A stretch of 64,000 nt of DNA from Microvirga soli (GCF_016734765.1 NZ_JAERQE010000030.1:1-64000), one strand, 5' to 3'. Counted from the first letter of the stretch, positions 51,226 through 58,276 are shown. Numbers and translations are program-made. Notes: generated by a model from the letters alone, not told the origin.

Positions 51226-51774
51226 TCAGGCGACCGCGTGCATCACCGAGAGGGTGACGCGGTCCGGGCCGAGATCCTCCTCCATGTCGGTGAGGTGCAT
51301 CAGCTCAGCGAGGCGGTTGCGGGCGCGGTTCACGCGGCTCTTGATGGTGCCGACCGCGCAGCCGCAGATCTCCGCCGCCTGCTCGTAGGAGAACCCGGAG
51401 GCGCCCACCAGCAGCAGCGCCTCGCGCTGGTCGTGGGGCAGGCGCGCCAGCGCCTTCTGCAGATCCTCGAAGTCGAGATGGGATATCTGGTCGGGCGCGA
51501 CCGAGAGGGTCGCGGCGTACTTGCCGTCCGCATCCTCGACCTCGCGGCGGCGCTTGCGGTATTCGGAATGGAACAGGTTGCGCAGGATGGTGAAGAGCCA
51601 GGCCTGCATGTTGGTGCCCGGCTGGAAGCGGTCGATGTTGGCAATCGCCCGCATCAAGGTTTCCTGCACGAGGTCGTCGGCGCGGTCCACGTTGTTCGTC
51701 AGCGAGATGGCGAAGGCCCTTAAGTTAGGCGTCGCCTTGAACATGGAATCGCGGAGAGAGACGTCCATACTCAT
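51226..51774 (-). CDS. ecfG: EcfG general stress response sigma factor
   Basis: EcfG directs RNA polymerase to GGAAC-N16-cGTT promoters of the general stress regulon. The 182-aa protein has sigma region 2 (DRADDLVQETLMRAIANIDRFQPGTNMQAWLFTILRNLFHSEYRK) and region 4 (ALARLPHDQREALLLVGASGFSYEQAAEICGCAVGTIKSRVNRARNRL). Its start overlaps the nepR stop as ATGA. It is cotranscribed with its anti-sigma factor NepR. phyR, the anti-anti-sigma response regulator that commonly lies next to them, is not in this window. Confidence 0.95.
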   Translation of the reverse strand: MSMDVSLRDSMFKATPNLRAFAISLTNNVDRADDLVQETLMRAIANIDRFQPGTNMQAWLFTILRNLFHSEYRKRRREVEDADGKYAATLSVAPDQISHLDFEDLQKALARLPHDQREALLLVGASGFSYEQAAEICGCAVGTIKSRVNRARNRLAELMHLTDMEEDLGPDRVTLSVMHAVA

Positions 51775-51998
51775 GACTGATGCTTCTCCGGCGCACGCTC
51801 GTCCAGCCGATTGATGATCTCGATGAAGCGGTCCGGAACCGGCTGCTCGCCAAGCGCCAGCGTCTCGTAGAACTGACGCAGCCGCTGGCCGATCTGAGCC
51901 TGCACCGAGCGGCTCAGGGCCGGAGAGGACGATCCGTGAAGGCCAGGAACGGTCTCTGTATCTTCGTTGTGCATGATGTTCGGATTCTTCTTCTGCAT
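51771..51998 (-). CDS. nepR: NepR anti-sigma factor
   Basis: NepR binds and inhibits EcfG until phosphorylated PhyR releases it. The 75-aa protein has the family core IGQRLRQFYETLALGEQPVPDRFIEIINRLDE. The upstream part is short and disordered. ATG 51998 is used (in-frame ATG at 51974 is possible). An EcfG promoter lies upstream, so nepR-ecfG is self-activated. Confidence 0.93.
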   Translation of the reverse strand: MQKKNPNIMHNEDTETVPGLHGSSSPALSRSVQAQIGQRLRQFYETLALGEQPVPDRFIEIINRLDERAPEKHQS

Positions 51999-52075
51999 GG
52001 GTTGTCCTGGACTATCTGGACCGGCGACCTCCCGCAGGGGACACGCTGAAAGCGGCACCCAATCGCCGAGGAGGT

Positions 52076-52100
52076 AACGTCAGGCATTTGTGATCGTTCC
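52076..52100 (-). promoter_or_regulatory. EcfG promoter of nepR-ecfG
   Basis: On the minus strand: GGAAC, 16 bases, CGTT. Perfect match, 78 bases upstream of the nepR ATG. Autoregulation of nepR-ecfG is usual. Confidence 0.88.
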
Positions 52101-52159
52101 GCCCTGGAACCTACCCCTTCGGCACTCATCCACAGGCAATACAATCACACAAGAATGCG

Positions 52160-52184
52160 GGAACCTTTCCCCAATGGCCAAGTT
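52160..52184 (+). promoter_or_regulatory. EcfG-type promoter of the DUF3309 gene
   Basis: GGAAC, 16 bases, AGTT on the plus strand, 55 bases before the ATG of the 52-aa gene. One mismatch in the -10. It lies in the same gap as the nepR-ecfG promoter, firing the other way. Confidence 0.55.
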
Positions 52185-52238
52185 TCCCACCCATGAAGCG
52201 CGGCCGTTTCCAAGGCGCTCTATCAAGGAGAATTCCTC

Positions 52239-52397
52239 ATGGGTATCAGCACCATCCTGCTCATCCTGGTCATCCTGCTGCTCATCGGCGCCGTGCCGGC
52301 CTGGCCGCACAGCCGCAGCTGGGGCTACGGGCCGAGCGGCCTTCTCGGCGTCGTCCTCGTCATCCTCATCATCCTGCTGCTGATGGGCAGGCTCTGA
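52239..52397 (+). CDS. DUF3309-like small membrane protein
   Basis: A 52-aa gene too short for the usual cutoff. It starts at ATG 52239 with AAGGAG upstream and reads MGISTILLILVILLLIGAV, then PAWPHSRSWGYGPSG and a second hydrophobic helix LLGVVLVILIILLLMGRL. Two helices joined by a W/Y/P-rich turn match the DUF3309 family of stress-related micropeptides. Codon use is as in neighbours. It lies divergent from nepR-ecfG. Confidence 0.85.
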   Translation: MGISTILLILVILLLIGAVPAWPHSRSWGYGPSGLLGVVLVILIILLLMGRL

Positions 52398-52588
52398 CGC
52401 CCATTCGGCTGAGCTGGGTCGATGGCCGGGGCAGTGCCCCGGCCTTTCCTTTTTGGGCCAGCGACCAAACGGCTCACTTGGCCGAAATTCCTGAACCGCC
52501 TTCCGGAACGTGATATCAGACGGGTGGCGGACATCGCTCCGCTTCATTGTTGAACAGCCTGTTTGAAATCAAAGAATGAAGGTTGGAA

Positions 52589-53239
52589 ATGGCTAGGTTT
52601 TTCGGGGGACGTGGGGCCGACCTGCTGCGCGGCGGCAAGGGAACGGATCTCATCAAGGGCTATAACGGCAACGACCGCATTTACGGCGGGGCCGGTGACA
52701 ACACCATCGACGGCGGTGATGGCAACGACAAGCTTTGGGGCGGCCAGGGCAACGACCTGCTGACCGGCGGCAACGGCCGCGACCGGATCTGGGCCAATGG
52801 CGGCAACGACACCATCGATGCGGGCGCAGGCCATGACATCGTCTTCGCCGGGGCCGGCGACGACAGCATCAGCGGCGGTTCGGGCGCCGACGATCTCCAG
52901 GGCGGCGCAGGCAACGACGCGATCCTCGGCGGCGACGGCTTCGACATGATCTTCGCCGGCGACGGCAACGACGTGGTCAATGGCGGCGCGGGCGCGGATT
53001 TCCTGCGCGGCGGCAAGGGCCAGGACACCTTCACCTTCGACGCGGGCTTCGGCCGCGACCGCATCCGCGACTTCAACCAGGCCGATGATCTCCTCGACCT
53101 GCGCAGCACAGACGTGACCGCCTTCGAGCAGCTCAAGATCGCCATCAAGGGCGGCGCCACGGTGGTGGACACCGGCACCGGCACCATCGTGCTCCAGGGC
53201 TTCAAGGGCACGCTCACGACGGACGACTTCCTGTTCTGA
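52589..53239 (+). CDS. RTX calcium-binding protein (216 aa)
   Basis: A short protein made almost wholly of GGxGNDxxx repeats (GGKGTDLIKGYNGNDRIYGGAGDNTIDGG and onward), about residues 8-145, with a C-terminal segment GFGRDRIRDFNQADDLLDLRSTDVTAFEQL and a hydrophobic end LTTDDFLF. No cleavable signal is visible, consistent with type I secretion. ATG 52589 (GAAGGTTGG upstream) is used. Compared with the RTX dehydrogenase at 8193-11450 it lacks a catalytic domain. Target unknown. Confidence 0.85.
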   Translation: MARFFGGRGADLLRGGKGTDLIKGYNGNDRIYGGAGDNTIDGGDGNDKLWGGQGNDLLTGGNGRDRIWANGGNDTIDAGAGHDIVFAGAGDDSISGGSGADDLQGGAGNDAILGGDGFDMIFAGDGNDVVNGGAGADFLRGGKGQDTFTFDAGFGRDRIRDFNQADDLLDLRSTDVTAFEQLKIAIKGGATVVDTGTGTIVLQGFKGTLTTDDFLF

Positions 53240-53279
53240 GAGGCACGGCTCGCGCTTACGGAAAGGGCGGCTCTCGCGC

Positions 53280-53385
53280 ATCGTACGGAGAAGTGGTCCC
53301 GGTTCTCCGGTCCACACGATGCGCGCTTTAAGAAGAAGCATCGGATTGACCCCAAAAGTGGCTTCCACTTTTGGGTCCGATGCTT
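53280..53385. repeat. Composite palindrome of the CCCAAAAGTGG family, copy 3
   Basis: The core AAGCATCGGATTGACCCCAAAAGTGG...CCACTTTTGGGTCCGATGCTT lies at 53336-53385. Upstream at 53281-53320 is the second hairpin component, with TCGTACGGAG and CACACGATGCG. The order is reversed relative to copy 1. It lies between two convergent genes. Confidence 0.8.
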
Positions 53386-53421
53386 GAGCCGCCCTTTCCC
53401 GTTGGGGAGCATCGTTTGGGT

Positions 53422-53754
53422 TCAGGCCCTCTCGCCCGGCGGTCGATAGGTGATGGACGAGGCCTTTTGCAGGGCGGCCATGGTCTCTTCGACCGTCAGC
53501 AGGACGGTCGTCTCGAAGGAACTGACCGCGCCGCCGGAGCCGATCGCCAGGGCCGTGGCGGCCATCGCGACGTCGCCCGGGGCCTCCCACAAGGTGTAGC
53601 CGTCGTGATCGCCGAAGGCGTACCAGAAGCCATGCAGCTTTCCCCCGACCGCTTCGATATAGGCCTTGGCGGCCGTTCGGCGGTCCTCGGGATTCTTGAT
53701 GAGCTTCGCCCATGTTGCCGGCGTGTAGCTGAACCGAGTCAGGTAGAACGTCAT
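53422..53754 (-). CDS. GYD domain protein
   Basis: The 110-aa protein matches the GYD family: FYLTRFSYTPATWAKLIKNPEDRRTAAKAYIEAVGGKLHGFWYAFGDHDGYTLWEAPGDVAMAATALAIGSGGAVSSFETTVLLTVEETMAALQKAS. It is a ferredoxin-like dimeric alpha-beta barrel of unknown substrate. ATG 53754 has AAGGAG upstream. Confidence 0.87.
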   Translation of the reverse strand: MTFYLTRFSYTPATWAKLIKNPEDRRTAAKAYIEAVGGKLHGFWYAFGDHDGYTLWEAPGDVAMAATALAIGSGGAVSSFETTVLLTVEETMAALQKASSITYRPPGERA

Positions 53755-53932
53755 TGGCTCCTCCTTCACGGGCTATCTCTGGCAAGACGGACAGCATAGC
53801 ACCTTTGGTCCTCGCGAAGCCGGGGATCATCCGTTGTTGCCGCTGCTCGATCCCGTGCCTGCGGTCAGCCGGGGCTTGAACGACCGATGTGGGCCGATCC
53901 GACCGCCGCTCCCTGCGCCGCAGCACTCCGGG

Positions 53933-54205
53933 TCACGAATGCCCCAAAGGCGGTCTCGCCTTCGCCTTCCGGCGCTGCTCGGTCCAGTAGGCGCGGTAAT
54001 CGTCCATTTCGGTGCGGACCGCATCGACGAAGAGGTGGCGGTATTGCAGGTAGCAGGGCGGGCCGAATCCGCCCTGGCAGCCCTCGTTCCTCCGGCACGT
54101 GCGCCTGCGGCAGAGTCGGTGCATCCGGAACAGGTTGGACAGGCGGGCCATGGTGTCGTCGAAATCGGGCATGTCGAACAGGGGAATCTCGTCGTCATCG
54201 ATCAT
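53933..54205 (-). CDS. Small cysteine-containing hypothetical protein (90 aa)
   Basis: The 90-aa protein starts MIDDDEIPLFDMPDFDDTMARL and has a Cys cluster (LCRRRTCRRNEGCQGGFGPPC) in the middle, a possible small zinc-binding motif found in alphaproteobacterial hypotheticals, then VRTEMDDYRAYWTEQRRKAK. The frame continues upstream to 54400 without homology-like features. A promoter with a LexA box lies 340 bases upstream (54545-54588) and may drive this gene through a long leader. Confidence 0.6.
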   Translation of the reverse strand: MIDDDEIPLFDMPDFDDTMARLSNLFRMHRLCRRRTCRRNEGCQGGFGPPCYLQYRHLFVDAVRTEMDDYRAYWTEQRRKAKARPPLGHS

Positions 54206-54544
54206 GATGAATCTCTCGGGCAATGGGGATGGCGGGGAATGAATGGAAAAAGCTTCGGCAAAGAATGCGGAGATGAAGCAGGCATGACCCTTCGCTCCCA
54301 GGGCCGTTCGGCCCCGGGTTTGAAGGCAATCGAGGGTGGCGCATTGGGCAGCCCGGCTCGATGGATGGTGGTGAGAAGTGAGAGCCAAGCTGCTCATCAC
54401 GCGCGGTTTGTTTTAGCGGACCTGGAGGCATGCCAGATCGGCCCCCTGCGATCACAGGCGTGCGAGGCCTGCGGCAGGACCGCTCCCCGTCCCACTCTTG
54501 CGACGCCTCGCGAGCGCGCCCCTCATTGGACGAGGATGTCCTTA

Positions 54545-54573
54545 GCTATAGCCGAGCTTAGGACAGAAGTCAA
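54545..54573 (-). promoter_or_regulatory. Sigma-70-type promoter, minus strand
   Basis: TTGACT (54568-54573), exactly 17 bases, TATAGC (54545-54550), read on the minus strand. Directly abuts the LexA box upstream. It is one of the best promoter matches in the window. Confidence 0.7.
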
Positions 54574-54588
54574 GAACAAAGTAAGAAC
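54574..54588 (-). promoter_or_regulatory. LexA (SOS) box, no obvious downstream gene
   Basis: GAAC-AAAGTAA-GAAC is a perfect GAACN7GAAC site touching the -35 box at 54568-54573, so LexA would repress this promoter. The nearest gene on its strand (53933-54205) is about 340 bases away. Confidence 0.8.
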
Positions 54589-54720
54589 ACACCCTCACCC
54601 GCGCCGTCGTGGCCGGGCTGGTTCCGACCATCCCGATTGGAAGAGCGCAGCGCTTCAAGCCATCGGGATCACCGGCACAACGCCGGTGATGACGAGGAGG
54701 GTGTCAGGAGCGGACGTGTG

Positions 54721-54815
54721 TAATTCCCGGCCGGAGCGTAGCGGAGGGGAAGGGAATCCATAGCGCCGCGTTGCAAGTGGATCCCCTTCCCGCACTGCGT
54801 GCGCCGGGGATGACA
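54721..54815. repeat. Intergenic palindromic element (TGTCATCCC family)
   Basis: Arms AATTCCCGGCCGGAGCG and CGCCGGGGATGACA with inner GGGAAGGGAATCCA and GTGGATCCCCTTCCC. Reversed copy of the element at 6927-7024 with a different core. Confidence 0.8.
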
Positions 54816-55183
54816 CCCTCCGCATCTCAAATCGTTCAACCCTCCCTCTGGAAAGCAACCGCAAGGCTGCGTCACAAAACGAGAGATCAAAGAGCGCTGA
54901 ATAATCCTTCGAGACTGTAACTCAACCGACCTCGTCAAATGGGGAGTTTGGTTCATGAAACGTATGTAGCCCTGACAAGCTTGGCCATCACGTGAGAAGA
55001 AGCATCAAGCTAGACGAGGAAGCGCTCCTATTGCTGGAGCAAGCGCCACTAGTGCGAGGCCACAAGGCTTGTTTCAGCTTAGCGGAGCAATGCGTTTATT
55101 CCTCACAATGTTCAACTTGAAATTGCCAACGATATATGTGTTCATAGAACAATAGAACGATATTAGTCATAGCTGGGGGCAAA

Positions 55184-56236
55184 ATGGCTGATGAACTCGC
55201 AGCATCTAAAGTAAGCTTAGTATATAATGGAGGGCTTGCAAGTACAGGACAGCTACATCTTTATGAGTTCAGTCGTGCCGTTTACGGTTTTTCAAGATTA
55301 ATTCAAACACTAGAACACTATCGTCGTCAGGGACGTGTTGCTCAGAGGATTGTGGGCGATGCTAATACCGACATCATTGTCTCTACGCCCCAAAAGGGGT
55401 CTTTCATATTTGATGCTCTAGTCCTTGTCTCTGGCCAAGTAATCCCCGCTCTAAAAGACATACCCTTTGACGTTCTGTTGTCGTTCGTCATGGATCTGAT
55501 GAAGGGAAGCTCCAAGAGCAACGATGAAACCATTCTTCAATTAGCGCAAATTCGCCTTGCTGAAGAGCGCGAGAGGACCTCGCAAAGTGGCGAGGAGACT
55601 AAGCGAATTGAGGCTATAGAACGTATGGTTGAATCGCAGAGTGCAACTCTAAAGCAGGCTCTTGATCTCACAAACTGGGCTTTGAAAAGTCGAAACGTCG
55701 CCATCGGGCGCGCTGAGATCCAAAGCGGTGACCTTATTCGACTTCGATCGCAACTAGAGAGTGATGTTGCCAGGAATGAACGCTTGGGTGCTTACGAGGA
55801 TCAGCTTACTGCGATCCCGCAGGAAGACATCGCAAAACTGACTTCTCGAACAAGGCCAGTGATGCAGGAGATTGGACTTCCGCTTAGGAAATCAGCTGAA
55901 ACAGTTGGATTTAAATATGATGATGCTCCTGCTCCCTTCGTTCAATTTGATCGCGAGGATATAGATTTCCTGGATTCTAGGCTGATTGATGATCAGGACA
56001 GTTCTTATGTTGGATCGTTCAAGTCTTATGATCGAGAAAGTGGCTTAGGGAAATTTCGGGAACTTCCCTTAGGGAAGATTCATAATTTCATCATTCCTGC
56101 AAACTCAAGAACACTGCTTCAAGACAAGATATCCGATGCGTTAAGGCGCACAAAATCTGTCTTTGTTGGCAAGGCTGTACGTGACCATAGTCAAATTATG
56201 ACATCTATAATCATAAGTGACATTCACCTCGGATGA
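55184..56236 (+). CDS. Orphan protein of unknown function, probably horizontally acquired
   Basis: The 350-aa protein is AT-rich in codon use (many ATT, AAA, TTA, AGA), unlike every neighbour. It is soluble, with no signal. Residues 1-80 (SLVYNGGLASTGQLHLYEFSRAVYGFSRLIQTLEHYRRQG and VSTPQKGSFIFDALV) look like a compact domain; the middle contains a charged coiled coil (IRLAEERERTSQSGEETKRIEAIERMVESQSATLKQ); the C-terminal 120 residues contain FKSYDRESGLGKFRELPLGK and RDHSQIMTSIIISDIHLG. I recognise no catalytic motif. It stands alone in an AT-rich segment (54890-56270). Confidence 0.85.
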   Translation: MADELAASKVSLVYNGGLASTGQLHLYEFSRAVYGFSRLIQTLEHYRRQGRVAQRIVGDANTDIIVSTPQKGSFIFDALVLVSGQVIPALKDIPFDVLLSFVMDLMKGSSKSNDETILQLAQIRLAEERERTSQSGEETKRIEAIERMVESQSATLKQALDLTNWALKSRNVAIGRAEIQSGDLIRLRSQLESDVARNERLGAYEDQLTAIPQEDIAKLTSRTRPVMQEIGLPLRKSAETVGFKYDDAPAPFVQFDREDIDFLDSRLIDDQDSSYVGSFKSYDRESGLGKFRELPLGKIHNFIIPANSRTLLQDKISDALRRTKSVFVGKAVRDHSQIMTSIIISDIHLG

Positions 56237-56327
56237 GTCCGCTGCATTCGGTTCAGAGTAAACAATAGTAGTTCACTGAACCCCACTGCATCCCACCACG
56301 TTCTCCCCACCGCGCGGAGACCCTTTC

Positions 56328-57089
56328 ATGCCCTTGTCCATCCAGGCCGGCCTGTGGGGCCTGCTCAGCGGGTCGGCCCTCGTGCTGGGGGCGCTCATCG
56401 GGACTTTCGGCAAGCTGCCGCAGCGGGTGATTGCGGGCGTGATGGCGTTCGGGTCCGGGGTCCTGATCTCGGCGCTCTCCTTCGACCTCATGGACGAGGC
56501 CTACCGCCAGGGCGGCATCGTCTCCACATCGCTGGGCTTTCTCGCGGGCGCGGTGGTCTATACGGGGGCGAACATCCTCGTGTCGCGCTGGGGCGCCCGG
56601 CACCGCAAGCGCTCAGGGTTCTCGGAGGATGCGCGGCCCTCGAACGAGCCCGGGAGCGGGCTGGCGATTGCGCTTGGCGCGCTCCTCGACGGCATTCCGG
56701 AATCCATCGTGATCGGCGTGAGCCTGCTGGAGGGCGCAGGCGTAAGCCTCGTGGCCGTGGTGGCGGTGTTTCTCTCCAACCTGCCCGAGGGGCTCTCCAG
56801 CGCCGCCGGCATGCGCCGGGCCGGGCACTCCAAGGCGTATATCTTCGGCATCTGGGGCGGCATCGCGGTGATCTCCGGCGTGGCGGCGCTCATCGGTAAC
56901 AGCGCGTTCGCCGAGACCGGCCCCGCCACCATCGCGTTCGTGACCGCCGTGGCGGCCGGCGCGATCCTCGCCATGCTGGCCGACACCATGGTGCCGGAAG
57001 CCTTCGAGACCGCCCACGAATATGCCGGCCTCATCACCGTCGCGGGTTTCCTGGCGGCGTTCACCCTGTCGCGGGTGGTGGGGGCGTGA
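56328..57089 (+). CDS. ZIP family metal transporter
   Basis: The 253-aa protein has about eight helices and the ZIP motifs GALLDGIPESIVIGVSL (helix IV, with Asp-Gly and Pro-Glu) and FLSNLPEGLSSAAGM (helix V). The usual HxxPE His is replaced by DGIPE, so substrate choice among Zn, Fe and Mn is open. The loop between helices III and IV is basic (RWGARHRKRSGF). Start ATG 56328. The gene is GC-rich again, marking the edge of the AT-rich island. Confidence 0.85.
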   Translation: MPLSIQAGLWGLLSGSALVLGALIGTFGKLPQRVIAGVMAFGSGVLISALSFDLMDEAYRQGGIVSTSLGFLAGAVVYTGANILVSRWGARHRKRSGFSEDARPSNEPGSGLAIALGALLDGIPESIVIGVSLLEGAGVSLVAVVAVFLSNLPEGLSSAAGMRRAGHSKAYIFGIWGGIAVISGVAALIGNSAFAETGPATIAFVTAVAAGAILAMLADTMVPEAFETAHEYAGLITVAGFLAAFTLSRVVGA

Positions 57090-57138
57090 GGGTCATCTTC
57101 GCCTTGTACCGGGGATCTCGATTGAAACTGACACTGCC

Positions 57139-57241
57139 CTCATCCTGAGGAGCCGCTGCAAGCGGCGTCTCGAAGGAGCTTCCAGAGTTCACTGAATCCT
57201 CCTTCGAGACGGATTGCTCACGCAATCCTCCTCAGGATGAG
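57139..57241. repeat. Palindromic repeat CTCATCCTGAGGAG...CTCCTCAGGATGAG
   Basis: Arms CTCATCCTGAGGAG and CTCCTCAGGATGAG, with inner GTCTCGAAGGA and TCCTTCGAGAC, all in one 103-base element. Such elements are common between genes in Hyphomicrobiales. A short ATGGCCGG-type palindrome follows at 57270-57292. Confidence 0.8.
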
Positions 57242-57269
57242 GCGGGGTTCGAGGAGAGCGAAGACGTGG

Positions 57270-57292
57270 ATGGCCGGCACGAGGCCGGCCAT
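57270..57292. repeat. Short palindrome ATGGCCGG...CCGGCCAT
   Basis: ATGGCCGG-CACGAGG-CCGGCCAT. A second copy with a different core lies at 58351-58373. Confidence 0.7.
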
Positions 57293-57306
57293 GACGCGGG
57301 GTGGTG

Positions 57307-57855
57307 TCAGCCCGGAATGCGCTGCTCGTATTCGGGCCGCAGGCGGTTGATTTGGTCCCAGAAGGGCTCCGCCGGTTCCTGGCCTGCCATGCGGGCGGCC
57401 AGGATGTCGAGGTGGGTGTGCCAGCCGGAGCTGACGCTGAGCAGGGTCGAGCGCTCGGGCACGCGGCGATGCACGATTGTGAGCAGGGCCTTGGTGCCGA
57501 TGGGCTCGAGCGTGAAGGTGACGCCGCCGGTGGAGCCCCAGGTGATGGCGAGCTTTTTGGGCGGGTCGAGCTCGGTGATCTCGCATTGCAGCCGGTGCTC
57601 TTGCGCCGAGCCCTCCGGGCGCGGGCCGGACGGGGAGGTGAGCTCGTCGTTGCGCCAGACGAACTCGAAGGGCGCGCCGACCGCCAGGGCCATCTCGCCC
57701 GCGGCCAGCCACTGGCGGCGCAACTCGCTTTGCGTGAGGTAATCCCACACCCGTTCGACCGGCCCGGGCAGGAGGCGCTGGATGGTCAGCGTGTCGGGCT
57801 CGGAGAGCACGCCATAGGCATCGGGGGCAAGCTTGGTGGGCGAGAGGTCATTCAT
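57307..57855 (-). CDS. SRPBCC (AHSA1/START-like) family protein
   Basis: The 182-aa protein has an AHSA1-type SRPBCC fold: LTIQRLLPGPVERVWDYLTQSELRRQWLAAGEMA near the N-terminus, and LDPPKKLAITWG..GGVTFTLEPIGTKALLTIVHRRVP and SSGWHTHLDILAARM near the end. Such genes are commonly paired with ArsR regulators. Its start overlaps the arsR stop by 8 bases. ATG 57855 is used. Confidence 0.88.
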   Translation of the reverse strand: MNDLSPTKLAPDAYGVLSEPDTLTIQRLLPGPVERVWDYLTQSELRRQWLAAGEMALAVGAPFEFVWRNDELTSPSGPRPEGSAQEHRLQCEITELDPPKKLAITWGSTGGVTFTLEPIGTKALLTIVHRRVPERSTLLSVSSGWHTHLDILAARMAGQEPAEPFWDQINRLRPEYEQRIPG

Positions 57856-58228
57856 GATCGTCTCCTTGGGGGTTCTTTGGGGGTTTCTGGGCATTGCGAG
57901 CATCCTCCTCGCGAAGGAGCCGGTCGAGGGCATCCAGACGATCCGTCCAGAAGCGTTCGTAAGTGGTGAGCCATTCATGGGCGCTCGCCAGCGGGCCGGG
58001 GTCGAGGCGGCACAGATGGGTCCGCCCGCGCACCTCGCGCCGGATCATCCCGGCCTGCTCCAGCACCTTGATATGCTTCGAGGCCGCTGCCAGCGAGATT
58101 GCAAACGGCTCGGCCAGCTGGCTCACGGTGCGCTCGCCGCCGCTGAGGGCGGAGAGCATCCGCCGGCGGGTGGCATCGCCCAGGGCGTGGAAGACGGTGT
58201 CGAGGTGGGGGGCGTGTTGTTCAACCAT
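57848..58228 (-). CDS. ArsR-family regulator of the SRPBCC operon
   Basis: The 126-aa protein has a winged helix with DTVFHALGDATRRRMLSALSGGERTVSQLAEPFAISLAAASKHIKVLEQAGMIRREVRGRTHLC. It lacks a clear thiol metal site, so a non-metal signal is likely. The SRPBCC gene follows, overlapping. ATG 58228 lies inside one of two palindromic operators, and the promoter spacing implies a leaderless transcript. Confidence 0.9.
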   Translation of the reverse strand: MVEQHAPHLDTVFHALGDATRRRMLSALSGGERTVSQLAEPFAISLAAASKHIKVLEQAGMIRREVRGRTHLCRLDPGPLASAHEWLTTYERFWTDRLDALDRLLREEDARNAQKPPKNPQGDDHE

Positions 58229-58236
58229 GTGGTTGA
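58221..58236. promoter_or_regulatory. ArsR operator 1
   Basis: TCAACC-ATGT-GGTTGA, a perfect palindrome overlapping the arsR start codon (58226-58228) and the -10 CATATT (58236-58241). ArsR members of this type bind AACC-N4-GGTT sites. Confidence 0.75.
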
Positions 58237-58264
58237 ATATGATCGCAGCGGGAGTGAATGTCAA
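58236..58264 (-). promoter_or_regulatory. Promoter of arsR-SRPBCC
   Basis: TTGACA (58259-58264), 17 bases, CATATT (58236-58241) on the minus strand. The predicted start of transcription falls at about 58228, at the ATG itself. The -35 overlaps operator 2, and the -10 abuts operator 1. Confidence 0.65.
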
Positions 58265-58276
58265 CCGATTGGTTGA
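58261..58276. promoter_or_regulatory. ArsR operator 2
   Basis: TCAACC-GATT-GGTTGA, a perfect palindrome with the same arms as operator 1, 40 bases away centre to centre. It overlaps the -35. Confidence 0.75.

Larger units (their letters stand above)
54206..55183. other. Gene-poor region around an orphan SOS promoter
   Basis: No convincing gene is seen on either strand over 978 bases. It holds: a probable LexA-controlled minus-strand promoter (54545-54588); a 24-codon leaderless-like frame starting at 54526 on the minus strand (MRGALARRRKSGTG...); GC-rich remains of palindromes near 54600-54690; a palindromic element at 54721-54815; and AT-rich DNA from about 54890 leading into the orphan gene at 55184. 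Confidence 0.6.

Noticed and set aside
54195-54455. 86-aa minus-strand frame in the SOS gap
   Set aside because: It is a proline/glycine-rich frame that overlaps the start of the Cys-cluster gene in another phase, with no ribosome site at its start.
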